A stretch of DNA of 64,000 nt from Balneolaceae bacterium UBA7797 (GTDB lineage Bacteria; Bacteroidota; Rhodothermia; Balneolales; Balneolaceae), in assembly GCA_002480645.1 (NCBI GenBank), contig DLCN01000029.1:62001-126000 (forward strand), written 5' to 3'. Below are positions 32,941 to 42,183 of this stretch, in pieces (the first letter of the stretch is position 1; every line of letters starts with the position of its first letter). The notes under the pieces were generated by a model that was not told the origin of the DNA, searched no databases, and was given only the letters and a program-made list of their open reading frames with translations. The position numbers were made by a program, and so were the translations under genes.

Positions 32941-33801
32941 TTAAAAATCTAAGCTGAGTAAGATGGCCGGAAATGCTGATGCCAGATCAAATCCATAGGT
33001 TTCCTCTTCGGCATTAACTCCCATTTTTTTCAGGGAATTTAGTGTGATCACTTCGGATGATTTGTCCCAGAAAGCCTGTAATGCCTGTTTTACTTCATGG
33101 GTATTTTGCCCAAACAAATAGGTGTGTTCGTGCAGACCTTTCATCCAGGTAGAATGAGCTGAATTTTGTAACCAATGGTAAGGCAGATCTTCCGGCTGAT
33201 CGAATTTGATGAATGTAGCCGCTCTGAATTTTCCGAGCATAAACGAGGATACTGAGATCACATGTTTGTGACAACCGATCACCAGAAAAGAACCACCCGG
33301 ATTATTGTATTCCATCCATTTTAATCCGATCTCGAAATCACTCAGAAAATCAGTAGTCGGGGTAGATCTGGTGAGTTCACTTAGTCCGTTCATCACCGAA
33401 CGGCGACGAATACTCAGGAATTTATACTCAGGCCGGCTAATTGAATGCCAGGTGGGTTCCATATCCTCACGAGAAACTCCCTTCATGATGATCGACATAT
33501 GGTCTTCCCGTTCATCGGCATTATCGTACACAATTTTAGGAAGTGCGGTCCAGCATTCATTGGAAGGAAGAGTAAGTGCACGGACAGAGCTTACCTCATA
33601 TTCTTCCTGCAGTTTCTCGAAGGTAGATCGGATATGCTGAAAATGTTCTGACTCTGTATCAGAGATGGCATCCAGAACATTAAAATTGAAACTAAACGAG
33701 CCAATACGAAAAAGGTGTTTGTCCTTCTCCGGATCATTTACTGCATAAAACAGGCGATCAGAAAAAAAACAAACACCTAAATTTTTGGCGCGCTCATCCA
33801 T
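32941..33801 (-). CDS. DUF3822-like protein
   Basis: 286 residues. No enzyme motif. It matches the pattern of DUF3822 proteins found next to rsmD in Bacteroidota: LGVCFFSDRLFYAVND near the start, a middle segment SSVRALTLPSNECWTALPK, and GGSFLVIGCHKHVISVSSFMLGKFRAATFIKFDQPEDLPYHW, which recalls the duplicated actin/PilM-like fold. The stop-start overlap with the upstream gene is one base (TAATG). Function unknown; the conserved neighbourhood suggests a housekeeping role. Confidence 0.7.
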   Translation of the reverse strand: MDERAKNLGVCFFSDRLFYAVNDPEKDKHLFRIGSFSFNFNVLDAISDTESEHFQHIRSTFEKLQEEYEVSSVRALTLPSNECWTALPKIVYDNADEREDHMSIIMKGVSREDMEPTWHSISRPEYKFLSIRRRSVMNGLSELTRSTPTTDFLSDFEIGLKWMEYNNPGGSFLVIGCHKHVISVSSFMLGKFRAATFIKFDQPEDLPYHWLQNSAHSTWMKGLHEHTYLFGQNTHEVKQALQAFWDKSSEVITLNSLKKMGVNAEEETYGFDLASAFPAILLSLDF

Positions 33802-34274
33802 TAATTCCAGTTGGGAGCGTTTCGCATAGTTGTTCTGCTGAGACTACCAACAGCGTCGTCGGTATCAGGGTCTTCGAGCAGATAGAGTGGTGGACGAATG
33901 GTATCGTTCACTGTGTAATTGAATTTAGCTCCGGTTCTTGGGCTGTATACAATAGAATCCGGGTTGTACACCAATGGTGGTTGCTGACGGAATAGGGTGT
34001 CGCCCATGGCGATCATCATAGAATCCGTTTTCAGATAATTAACCACACTATCGAGTCCGCCTTCGGTTGGAGGAAAATGACCGTATTTACTCTCGTACTG
34101 AACGAGGGCATCTTTAACTGAGAGTAAGCGGGTGCGCACCTGCTGAGTTTCAGCTTTACGACGCTCAACTGTTTGGTAAGGAGTTACGATTGAATCATAT
34201 AGCCACCAGGAAAGGAAGATGATGATAATTCCAAGTACCAGGCTTAAGATCTTATTGCGGGTATCAATATTCAT
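33801..34274 (-). CDS. Membrane-anchored protein with a pseudopilin-like region
   Basis: 157 residues. One N-terminal transmembrane helix (about 9-28, ILSLVLGIIIIFLSWWLYDSI), then a helix VRTRLLSVKDALVQYESKYGHFPPTEGGLDSVVNYL, close to the pattern of major pseudopilins and 'type II secretion GspG-like' proteins in which the helix precedes a FPPTEGGLDAL motif. It lacks a prepilin peptidase site. First gene of the cluster DUF3822-rsmD-coaD. Role not assigned. Confidence 0.65.
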   Translation of the reverse strand: MNIDTRNKILSLVLGIIIIFLSWWLYDSIVTPYQTVERRKAETQQVRTRLLSVKDALVQYESKYGHFPPTEGGLDSVVNYLKTDSMMIAMGDTLFRQQPPLVYNPDSIVYSPRTGAKFNYTVNDTIRPPLYLLEDPDTDDAVGSLSRTTMRNAPNWN

Positions 34275-34449
34275 GTGAGAAGCAGATCAGTTAGTTTGTA
34301 AAATTTTACGTGCCATAAACGAATGCAGAAAATACACGCACCCCTTTATAGATGCAACCTAAACGAGGCATCAAAAATAATAACACAACAATAATTTAAT
34401 GTGTACACTATCTTTTTAGAAAAATTCTATTGTCAAAGTAAAAAATCAC

Positions 34450-35751
34450 TTGAATAAAAATATTCTTCGTCTGGCTATACCTAACATCATCAGCAACCTT
34501 TCGGTGCCGCTTTTGGGAGTGGTAGATACGGCGGTTGTTGGTCACCTTGACCATATCTATTATCTGGGTGCCATTGCCGTAGGAGGAGTGATCTTCGATT
34601 TTATATTCTGGGGATTTGGTTTTTTGAGAATGGGTACCACCGGTTTAACTGCTCAGGCACATGGCGCAGGAAATGATCGAGAAGTGCACATTATACTAAG
34701 AAGAGTATTGCTGGTGGCAGTTTCTATCAGTGTGGTGATCTTATTAACTCAATACCTGATCCTGGATCTTTCATTACTGATCGTGAATGCAAGTAAGGAA
34801 GTAGAAGAATTTACCAGAGCCTATTTCTTCATCAGGATCTATTCTGCTCCGGCAACATTAGCGCTATTCGGCTTAAACGGCTGGTTTCTGGGGATGCAAA
34901 ATTCCACCTACCCCATGATCGTGACCATAGTGTTAAACGTTCTGAATATCATTCTGAACCTGATCCTGGTTTTGGGCTTTGAGATGAATGTTAGTGGTGT
35001 CGCTTTGGGAACACTGATCTCTAATTACATTGCGGTCACACTGGCGTTGATCCTTTATAAGAAAAGATATGGCGGGAAGAATTATTCCATCAGTCTGAAC
35101 GATCTCATCGACCCGCATGAGTTAAAAAGATTCTTTTCGGTGAACAGAGATATTTTCATCCGTACGGTTTGTCTTATTTTTTCATACGCCTTTTTTATGG
35201 CAAAGTCAGCGGAATCAGGAAATGTGGTGCTGGCTGCGAATACAATTTTGCTACAATTATGGCACATTAGTGCCTATGGAGTTGATGGATTCGCCTTTGC
35301 AGCAGAAAGTCTGGTTGGTAAATACAAGGGAGCCAATAAGAACGATAAGCTGGCCGAAGCCATTAAAAAAAGTTTTGCCTGGGGGTTAGGTATCGGCATA
35401 GCGGGTACGCTTATCTATGGTATATTGGGTGAACAAATGATCGCATTATTTACAGACAAAGAACTGGTTGTGACAGCTGCTGGAACAGTGATCATATGGA
35501 CCATATTTGCACCGGTCGTAAACAGTGTTTGTTTTGTGTGGGATGGTGTATTTATCGGAGCTACGGAGACCGGTACCATGCGAAACACCATGTTATTCGC
35601 AACAATTTTATGTTTTTTGCCGGCCTATTATTTTACTAAAGATTCGCTGGGTGTTCATGCTCTCTGGCTTGCTATGACCGCATTTATGGTGGCCCGTGGG
35701 GTCGCATTGTCAGTGATGGCTCCATCAAAAATCTTACTTTCTAACTCATAG
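34450..35751 (+). CDS. MATE-family efflux transporter (DinF subgroup)
   Basis: 433 residues, about 12 transmembrane helices. MATE features: LRLAIPNIISNLSVPLLGVVDTAVVGHL at the N-terminus, FLRMGTTGLTAQAHGAG, LNGWFLGMQNSTYPM, and DGFAFAAESLVGKYKGA in the second half, typical of the DinF group. It exports drugs or metabolites with Na+ or H+ exchange. The start is TTG at 34450. The sixA gene follows 13 bp later. Confidence 0.9.
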   Translation: MNKNILRLAIPNIISNLSVPLLGVVDTAVVGHLDHIYYLGAIAVGGVIFDFIFWGFGFLRMGTTGLTAQAHGAGNDREVHIILRRVLLVAVSISVVILLTQYLILDLSLLIVNASKEVEEFTRAYFFIRIYSAPATLALFGLNGWFLGMQNSTYPMIVTIVLNVLNIILNLILVLGFEMNVSGVALGTLISNYIAVTLALILYKKRYGGKNYSISLNDLIDPHELKRFFSVNRDIFIRTVCLIFSYAFFMAKSAESGNVVLAANTILLQLWHISAYGVDGFAFAAESLVGKYKGANKNDKLAEAIKKSFAWGLGIGIAGTLIYGILGEQMIALFTDKELVVTAAGTVIIWTIFAPVVNSVCFVWDGVFIGATETGTMRNTMLFATILCFLPAYYFTKDSLGVHALWLAMTAFMVARGVALSVMAPSKILLSNS

Positions 35752-35764
35752 AATTAGCTTCGAA

Positions 35765-36280
35765 ATGAAAATTATTCTTTTACTACGACATGCAAAATCA
35801 AGCTGGGAAAATGCTGATCTTGATGATTTTGATCGCCCGTTAGCCGGACGTGGTTTAGAAGATGCCCCGAGAATGGGAAAATACTTAAGGAAGATCGGTT
35901 ATAAGCCCGATTATATTGTATCCTCGCCGGCGGTTCGCGCTAAGCAGACCACCAGACTTTGTGTGGAAGCAATGAAGAAGGACGAAGGGATCATTAACTG
36001 GGATCAGGACCTTTATTTCAATTCTGCTTTAGATTACGTCCGGGCGATACAGCAGGCACCTGAAAAAGCAGAGACTATGATGGTGGTAGGGCATAACCCC
36101 ATGATGGAGGCAACGGCAACTGCCTTAAGCGGAGGTAAAGACAAAACGGCTTTCAGAATGCCAACTGCCGGATTGGTTTGTCTTGAATCGTATGCGGTTC
36201 GTTGGCAGGATATCAATCCCGGAACTTGTCAGGTTAAATGGATGATGATCCCGAAAGTGGTAAAGAAACTGATTGACTAA
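35765..36280 (+). CDS. sixA: SixA-type phosphohistidine phosphatase
   Basis: 171 residues. Histidine phosphatase fold with LLRHAKSSW (catalytic R8-H9), DDFDRPLAGRGLEDAPRMG, SSPAVRAKQTTRL, and MMVVGHNPMMEATA (second His). SixA removes phosphate from histidine residues of phosphorelay or PTS proteins; the target here is unknown. It probably shares a transcript with the MATE gene and is convergent with the S46-like gene, leaving 7 bp. Confidence 0.9.
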   Translation: MKIILLLRHAKSSWENADLDDFDRPLAGRGLEDAPRMGKYLRKIGYKPDYIVSSPAVRAKQTTRLCVEAMKKDEGIINWDQDLYFNSALDYVRAIQQAPEKAETMMVVGHNPMMEATATALSGGKDKTAFRMPTAGLVCLESYAVRWQDINPGTCQVKWMMIPKVVKKLID

Positions 36281-36287
36281 TTCCCGG

Positions 36288-38276
36288 TCAATTCGATAAC
36301 TCCTGCAGAACGGAGTTTGCTTCACTGTTTCGCAGATCATTGAGTACCGAATGCACCGACCGAACTTTCAGATAAGCATGTTCTGCATCATACAGATAAT
36401 TATTGAGTACATTATCAAATAATTCATCGGTAGTAATCCCAAGAATTTCACCATTTGAATTCAGAATCACTGTGCCGGGAGCTCTTCCCGGAAAATCATG
36501 TTTTGTGAAGAAGAAATCAGGAGTAGTCTGTTTGGCTGGATCAATGGACCCGATCGAGAACCTGAGCGACCCGTCAGAATCAGGGAATAAGTTAAAAAGG
36601 TCCGGGTGGTCCTGCATGGCCGATACATACGTTTGCTGTGCAGGGAACAGATACACAAAATATTTAACGAAGGTGGAGCGCGCCGTTTCGTAGGTTTCAG
36701 TCAGTTCTGAGAGCAATGCATAAAAGTCGTCGCCATAAGGGTCTCCCTGCTTTAAAAAAGCATCCGTCCTGGCAGGCATAAATAAAAATGACGTGGCCAC
36801 TTTCTGTTGAGCAAAATCTTCTACAGCTTCATCCAGTGCATCACCTTCCAACCCAAAAAACAGATCATAAAATAATAATGGTTGCTGGAAATCCGGAACA
36901 GTTGTGATGAGCTTTAGAAATTCTTTTAAAACGTATACCTCAGGCCCGATGCTTAACGTGGATAATACTTGTTGTTGATGAGAAATAAGTTCTTCTCTAA
37001 GTAGCCCGATTTCCTGTTCACTGCTTCCTTCCTCTAACGCCTTGAAATATGGAGCAAAAATATTTGCGAGTTCATCCAAACGGGAAAAGTTCAGGAAATA
37101 AGCGGTAGCATAAAAGATATCTCCGGTACTTTCGGCAATGTCAAAAGCCTGATCGATATGCCATAGCATAAACTCGTTTTCTTTAACTTCCGCACTATCG
37201 ATCAAATTGTAATCGATCAATTGCTCCTCAATAGAGTTTTTTCGGGTCAGAATATCTTCATCTGCAAACCCTTGTTGTACCAATTGATAGTATTCTACAT
37301 TCTTTGCAAAAAAGTATCGGGGCGCGATGGTTTTAATACCGGCTGATTCATTTAAACCGGCCAGAGAATCCTGATTCATCGCATTGATCTTATACGATGA
37401 AAGTATGTAAGGATTGGTATGCTGATTGTAGAATCGAAGGGCGTGTTCACTTTCCAACCGATAACTTTGTTGAGGGAATCCCATCGCAAACAGGGTATCT
37501 GTTGAAGTGTAATTAGTGGTTGAAGACAAATTAAAGTGATACCGGGGTGTAAACGGGATGTTAACTTTATCGTATGGCATGGCATAACCTTCCGGAGATA
37601 CATAAGCCCTGAGTAAGGCGTATTCACTGTCGGCCTGTGCTGCTAATGCGGTACTGTTTGCCGCATTTTCCTGATTGATGGCCACCGGGGGAGCAAAAAC
37701 AAGTCGAACATCGCGGATGATCTTATACACATTCATCTGATGTTGATTACCCCCAAACAGATCTTTGATCTCTACTACTATATCATTGTTATCGGCTTTT
37801 CGCTCCTGCATTAACCGCTGTTTCTGAGCCTGAATTACCTGATAGATCTCGTAATTGGATGATCCGGGTGGGATATGCTGTTTTATCTCTTCTGTTACAT
37901 CCTTCTGTTCGATCTCGATCCACAATGAAAGATTGCCGAGTGATAATTCTTCTGAGATAGAATTAGCAGAAAATCCTTTTTCAAACAAATAGTTGTCAGG
38001 ATTGCTCTTCGCTGATAGCTCACTCAGTGCTAAGAAATAATTACTGATAAATAATCCCCGGTCAGATAGGAATGTGCCGGTGGCAATATGATTACTGCCG
38101 CTCATCACCCGAACTACTCCCTTTGTTGCCTCTGATGCAGGCAACAGATCTGCCTGAGTGCCGGGATATATTCCCCGGGCTGCTATGGATTGAGCCTGCT
38201 CACCATCCATTGATTTTTTTACAGAGGTGCAGGCAGTAACTAGTGAGACTGAAAGAATTAGAAATAAATACCGCAT
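36288..38276 (-). CDS. S46 peptidase homologue (DPP7/DPP11-like) with lost catalytic residues, lipoprotein
   Basis: 662 residues; lipobox LVTAC (Cys16). Segments line up with periplasmic dipeptidyl-peptidases 7/11: GTFLSDRGLFISN (70-79), then YLFEKGFSANSISEELSLGNLSLWI, VRLVFAPP, YALLRAYVSPEGYA, and a C-terminal GRAPGTVILNSNGEILGI. Where active enzymes have NHHC the sequence is NYFL (Y80-F81), and where they have GNSGSP it is GRAPGT (P600), so both the catalytic His and Ser are missing. It may be a scaffold or a substrate-binding pseudo-enzyme. Sequence drift elsewhere is modest, arguing against simple decay. Confidence 0.8.
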   Translation of the reverse strand: MRYLFLILSVSLVTACTSVKKSMDGEQAQSIAARGIYPGTQADLLPASEATKGVVRVMSGSNHIATGTFLSDRGLFISNYFLALSELSAKSNPDNYLFEKGFSANSISEELSLGNLSLWIEIEQKDVTEEIKQHIPPGSSNYEIYQVIQAQKQRLMQERKADNNDIVVEIKDLFGGNQHQMNVYKIIRDVRLVFAPPVAINQENAANSTALAAQADSEYALLRAYVSPEGYAMPYDKVNIPFTPRYHFNLSSTTNYTSTDTLFAMGFPQQSYRLESEHALRFYNQHTNPYILSSYKINAMNQDSLAGLNESAGIKTIAPRYFFAKNVEYYQLVQQGFADEDILTRKNSIEEQLIDYNLIDSAEVKENEFMLWHIDQAFDIAESTGDIFYATAYFLNFSRLDELANIFAPYFKALEEGSSEQEIGLLREELISHQQQVLSTLSIGPEVYVLKEFLKLITTVPDFQQPLLFYDLFFGLEGDALDEAVEDFAQQKVATSFLFMPARTDAFLKQGDPYGDDFYALLSELTETYETARSTFVKYFVYLFPAQQTYVSAMQDHPDLFNLFPDSDGSLRFSIGSIDPAKQTTPDFFFTKHDFPGRAPGTVILNSNGEILGITTDELFDNVLNNYLYDAEHAYLKVRSVHSVLNDLRNSEANSVLQELSN

Positions 38277-38364
38277 AAAAGATGATACTTAAAAGTATAG
38301 TCGGAATCTTTATATTAAAGATATTCTAAGAAGCGAACTAATCACAGCAGATAAATAACTGTAC

Positions 38365-38715
38365 ATGAACTACACACAAAATTTCTTTTTTTTATGTAAA
38401 ACCCCACTTAGTGCCGAAAGCGCCTCTGATGTGGAAATTGTGACTAAAGCCGAAGACAGCGCTGATTTTCCCCGTGTATTCAAGGAATTTGAAGAGTTGC
38501 GCTCACATGCATTCAATAAAGACAATATATATAGTGTGGTACGTGCCGACGATATTTACGAGTTGGTGCGAACTTCAAATGATAAGAATGCCAAAGAGGA
38601 AGCCTTCGAAAAAGCGCAGGTCGAGATCGTTACCAACTTACAGCATCGTGTAATGCAGGGTAAGGATGCCAACGCTAAAGCAATTCTTAAAGAAGTCTAC
38701 GATATAGAGCTCTGA
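38365..38715 (+). CDS. Small conserved-looking protein, unknown
   Basis: 116 residues, acidic and mostly helical: DFPRVFKEFEELRSHAFNKDNIYSVVRADDIYELVRTSNDKNAKEEAFEKAQVEIVTNLQHRVMQ..., with a hydrophobic N-terminus that is not a proper signal peptide. No family is recognised. It is divergent from the S46-like gene and 84 bp before csbD. Confidence 0.55.
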   Translation: MNYTQNFFFLCKTPLSAESASDVEIVTKAEDSADFPRVFKEFEELRSHAFNKDNIYSVVRADDIYELVRTSNDKNAKEEAFEKAQVEIVTNLQHRVMQGKDANAKAILKEVYDIEL

Positions 38716-38799
38716 CAGGCTTCTTATTAGTTTTCGGAACAGTTTTGCTTAAACGTTCTATAAATCAATGTATTAAGACAAACAAAACATTGAGGTATT

Positions 38800-38985
38800 A
38801 TGAACGATTTAAAGATTAAAGGTAACTGGAACGAAACCAAAGGAAAATTAAAGCAAAAGTATTCCGAGCTTACTGATGATGATGTTGCATTAGTTGAAGG
38901 TAAGGAAGATGAATTCCTGGGCCGACTGCAGAAGAAACTCGGTAAAGCGAAAGAAGAACTGGTTAAAGAGATTAATAATCTGTAA
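38800..38985 (+). CDS. CsbD-like stress protein
   Basis: 61 residues with the family pattern KIKGNWNETKGKLKQKYSELTDDDVALVEGKEDEFLGRLQKKLGKAKEEL (residues about 5-53). CsbD proteins are abundant, largely helical general-stress proteins of unclear action. A strong terminator follows, so it is monocistronic. Confidence 0.9.
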   Translation: MNDLKIKGNWNETKGKLKQKYSELTDDDVALVEGKEDEFLGRLQKKLGKAKEELVKEINNL

Positions 38986-39006
38986 TGATTATTTAATTTA
39001 ATGATG

Positions 39007-39034
39007 CCGCTCCCATTCGGGGCGGTTTTTTTTT
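39007..39034 (+). terminator. Terminator after csbD
   Basis: CCGCTCC (39007-39013) / GGGGCGG (39019-39025), loop of 5, then a run of nine T. Confidence 0.88.
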
Positions 39035-39081
39035 GCTTAAAATCGTACAATAGGCATTCAACACTAACTTAAAACGGCGTT

Positions 39082-39900
39082 ATGGAAAATTTTGATATCA
39101 GTTCCGATACGATCATGAACTTTGTAATGACTTACGGCCCCAAATTGCTGTCAGCAATTGTTGTACTGGTCGTTGGTTTATGGATCGTGAAATTTATTGT
39201 AGGCATGGTAAAACGTATGCTTACTAAAAGTAATGTAGATGCTTCACTTCAGGGATTCCTGAAAAGCATGGTGTCCATTCTTTTGAAAATTATGGTGTAT
39301 ATCACCGCATTGGGCATGCTTGGGGTAGAAATGACCTCTTTCATTGCCATTCTTGGTGCTGCTGGTCTTGCAGTTGGTATGGCATTATCCGGTACATTAC
39401 AAAATTTTGCCGGCGGTGTAATGATCTTGCTATTCAAGCCATTTAAAGCGGGCGACTTTATTGATGCACAAGGGTATACCGGAACGGTAAAAGAGATTCA
39501 GATCTTCGTAACTATTTTAACCACCCCTGACAATAAAACCATTATTATTCCTAACGGACCGCTCTCAACCGGGGCACTTACTAATTTTTCTGCACAAGCG
39601 ACCCGGCGGGTAGATATGACTTTTGGAATCGGGTATGGCGATGATCTGGATAAAGCTTATGAAGTATTAAAAGGACTGATCGACGCTGATGACAGAATTC
39701 TCACCGATCCTGAACCATTTATGGCGCTCTCTGAACTGGCAGACAGTTCAGTAAATATAGTTGTTCGTGTATGGGTGAATGCTTCTGATTATTGGGGCGT
39801 ATATTTCAGACTGAATGAAGAGGTATATAAAACCTTTGATAAAGAAGGGCTTAACATTCCATTTCCTCAAACAGATGTTCACTTACACCAAGTGAAATGA
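39082..39900 (+). CDS. mscS: Small-conductance mechanosensitive channel (MscS family)
   Basis: 272 residues, close to E. coli MscS length. Three transmembrane helices (about 12-36, 60-80, 86-110); TM3 has the pore-lining ILGAAGLAVGMALSGTLQNFAGGVMIL, then KPFKAGDFIDAQGYTGTVKEI and NGPLSTGALTNFSAQATRRVDMTFGIGYGDDLDKA of the cytoplasmic cage. Opens under membrane tension to release osmolytes on downshock, fitting a saline organism. A terminator follows. Confidence 0.94.
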   Translation: MENFDISSDTIMNFVMTYGPKLLSAIVVLVVGLWIVKFIVGMVKRMLTKSNVDASLQGFLKSMVSILLKIMVYITALGMLGVEMTSFIAILGAAGLAVGMALSGTLQNFAGGVMILLFKPFKAGDFIDAQGYTGTVKEIQIFVTILTTPDNKTIIIPNGPLSTGALTNFSAQATRRVDMTFGIGYGDDLDKAYEVLKGLIDADDRILTDPEPFMALSELADSSVNIVVRVWVNASDYWGVYFRLNEEVYKTFDKEGLNIPFPQTDVHLHQVK

Positions 39901-39908
39901 TCAATTTT

Positions 39909-39937
39909 AAAAGCCGGTTTTTCGACCGGCTTTTTTT
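39909..39937 (+). terminator. Terminator after mscS
   Basis: AAAAGCCGGT / ACCGGCTTTT, 10 bp stem, 6-nt loop, T-run to 39937. Confidence 0.9.
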
Positions 39938-39960
39938 ATTTGCAAGACTGGTACATAATG

Positions 39961-39992
39961 TTGCTTAAACTCATTTAGATATATTATCTTAA
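39961..39992 (+). promoter_or_regulatory. Possible promoter of the DUF349 gene
   Basis: TTG at 39961-39963, 21 bp spacer, TATCTTAA at 39985-39992; five of the six fixed positions of the -7 box are only partly met. The coding start is at 40033. Confidence 0.35.
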
Positions 39993-40032
39993 TCAACTTA
40001 AGTAACGGGGATGCAATGGTGTCCCGGAATTC

Positions 40033-42048
40033 ATGAACCAAGTGGAAAGGAAGGTTATTGTGGCTAACCTGGAGCAAGACAAGCAAACCGAATCAAATGA
40101 AAACCTGGAGCAGGAGGCTGAAAAGCTCACCTCTGCCAATGATCAGGAAATCAATAAAACCGAAGAACAGGAAGTTGTAGCAGAAACTGTTGAATCCGAT
40201 AAAGAAGAGGCTAAAGAAACGGAGCCTGTACAGGAAACTGAAGAAGTATCGGAAGAGAGTTCAGAGTCTGAGTCCATAGGAGAGGCTGAGGATGACGCTG
40301 AAGAAACTCAGCAGGAGCTACAGGAGGCTACAGAAGAAGATTCGGAAGAAGAGGCCACACATGAAGAAGGCAGTGCCCTGGACTTCTACAAAGATATTTT
40401 AGCTAAGGCAGAAGAATTTGTGACACAAAATGACTGGGCTTTTGTAGCCAATGAACTGGCCAATCTTAATCTGAAAGTTGAAGATGGACCGGATACCGAT
40501 GATGATGCGGTAAAATCGATTCTTGCCAAATTCGAAGAACTTAAAGAGGATTTTGAGGAACGGAGGAAAGCTCATTATGAAGAGCTCAATCAGCGTAAGG
40601 CAGAAAACCTGGAGGCAAAGAAAGGATTACTGAAACAGCTATCCGATATCGTTACTGAAGAGAAGTGGAGTGCCACCAATGAGGTAAAACATATTTCCAA
40701 TAAATGGGAGAATATTAAGCCTATTCCACAATCAGAAGTGGATGCGCTGAATGAAAAATTCAATGCGCTTATCGAAGAGTTTGAAAGTCATAAGGTAGAC
40801 CGACTGGTTAAAAAGCTTCAAAAAGAAGAAGAAAACCTGACCTTTAAACTGGTGTTGTTAGATAAGATCGAAAATATCGTTGCAACCGTTAAAGATGAAA
40901 CGGCCGATTTTGAAGAGCTCGAAAAAGAACTGAACGATCTGCAGGTTCAATGGAGAAAGATAGGGCGTGTACCGGCTGATAAAAATCAGCAAACCTGGGA
41001 TAGCTACTACAAAGCGATCGATACGTTTAATGACCTGCGCTTTAAATTTGATAAAAAGTACCGGGAAACCATTGAAAAGGCGCTCGAGAAAAAGCAGAAG
41101 CTGATCAAAGAAGCCGAAGCCTTAATTGATCTGGATGATATTGCAAAAGCCGCCCGGCGTGTAAATAAGCTTCATAAGATCTGGAAAAAGACCGGTAATC
41201 TTCCCCAAAAAGAAGAAAATGAGTTGTGGGAGAAGTTTAAGGCGGCCACCGATTCTTTTAATGATAAGAAGTCGGATAACATCGACACCTTAAGAGAACA
41301 GGAGCAGGAGAACTACAATGCCAAGCTGAAATTGATCGATCAGGCAGTGGCTATTCAGGATACCGAGAATTTTGAGCAGGGACATCAGCAGTTACAGAAA
41401 CTGATGGACGAGTGGAAGAAGATCGGTCCGGTTCCCCGAAAGAAATCCTCAAAGATCTGGAAACAGTTTAAAAGTGCGATGGATGTGTTTTACGATAAAC
41501 GCAGAGAGCACTTCAAAGATGTTCGAAAAGATCAGAAAGATAATCTGAACAGAAAGAATGAGATTCTTGCGAAGCTGAAGGAACTAGGTGAGCATGATGA
41601 TCCTGCCGCCGCTGTAGAAGAAGCCAAAAAGTTACAGGATGAATTTAAACAGATCGGTTACGTTCCTCTGAAGTATAAGAACAAGATCTGGAAAGAATAC
41701 CGTGAAGTTTGCGATACGATCTACGGAAATTATCGGTCTTCGGGAAGCGATCTTGGTAAGGAACGAAAACTGGCGTCTCAGGGATTCGATCCGGCTGAAA
41801 GGAAAGAGATCATCAAATTCGAAAAAGAAATTGACGAATTGAAAAAAGAGTCATCTAAACTCGAAAGTGAGATCATCCAGTATCAGGAAGCAAAAACATA
41901 TTTTAAACCCACAAATAAGGGAAATAAACTTAGGGACGAATTACAGGAAAAAATTGATAAGGCAGAAGCAGTTTTAGATGAGAAAGCTGAGCGTATCTCT
42001 GAGCTGAGGAAAAAACTTAGTGAGTTGCGAACTCAGGATGATGATTAA
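40033..42048 (+). CDS. DUF349-repeat protein with acidic disordered N-terminus
   Basis: 671 residues. Residues about 10-110 are almost entirely Glu/Asp/Ser/Thr with few hydrophobics and should be disordered. The rest is helical with at least five repeats of the DUF349 type, recognisable by W-x-x-I/T-G-x-(V/L)-P: WRKIGRVPADKN, WKKTGNLPQKEE, WKKIGPVPRKKS, FKQIGYVPLKYK, and a divergent WENIKPIPQSEV. A C-terminal coiled coil (about 595-671) follows. DUF349 proteins are widespread in Bacteroidota and actinobacteria with unclear functions. Cytoplasmic; no signal peptide. Confidence 0.85.
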   Translation: MNQVERKVIVANLEQDKQTESNENLEQEAEKLTSANDQEINKTEEQEVVAETVESDKEEAKETEPVQETEEVSEESSESESIGEAEDDAEETQQELQEATEEDSEEEATHEEGSALDFYKDILAKAEEFVTQNDWAFVANELANLNLKVEDGPDTDDDAVKSILAKFEELKEDFEERRKAHYEELNQRKAENLEAKKGLLKQLSDIVTEEKWSATNEVKHISNKWENIKPIPQSEVDALNEKFNALIEEFESHKVDRLVKKLQKEEENLTFKLVLLDKIENIVATVKDETADFEELEKELNDLQVQWRKIGRVPADKNQQTWDSYYKAIDTFNDLRFKFDKKYRETIEKALEKKQKLIKEAEALIDLDDIAKAARRVNKLHKIWKKTGNLPQKEENELWEKFKAATDSFNDKKSDNIDTLREQEQENYNAKLKLIDQAVAIQDTENFEQGHQQLQKLMDEWKKIGPVPRKKSSKIWKQFKSAMDVFYDKRREHFKDVRKDQKDNLNRKNEILAKLKELGEHDDPAAAVEEAKKLQDEFKQIGYVPLKYKNKIWKEYREVCDTIYGNYRSSGSDLGKERKLASQGFDPAERKEIIKFEKEIDELKKESSKLESEIIQYQEAKTYFKPTNKGNKLRDELQEKIDKAEAVLDEKAERISELRKKLSELRTQDDD

Positions 42049-42070
42049 CAACGAGTAATCATCATCTTTC
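42037..42070 (+). terminator. Terminator-like hairpin overlapping the DUF349 stop
   Basis: GATGATGATTA (42037-42047) / TAATCATCATC (42056-42066), loop of 8, then TTTC. The left arm includes the stop codon. The T-tract is short. Confidence 0.6.
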
Positions 42071-42183
42071 TAATAAAATTGTTAAACCTGTAAGCGTATT
42101 ATTCTATAATTAGACAGTCATAATTTTTCGTTAATCCGGTGTTTTATATGTTACCGGAACATTAATGAAATAATGCAGAATAT

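Noticed and set aside
38306..38322. ATCTTTA-TAT-TAAAGAT inverted repeat as an operator between the S46-like gene and its neighbour
   Set aside because: AT-only short palindrome in an AT-rich gap; could easily occur by chance and no regulator is linked.
40033..42048. Possible internal DNA repeats in the DUF349 gene as a mobile or satellite repeat
   Set aside because: The similarity is at protein level between domain repeats; the DNA is not repeated closely.
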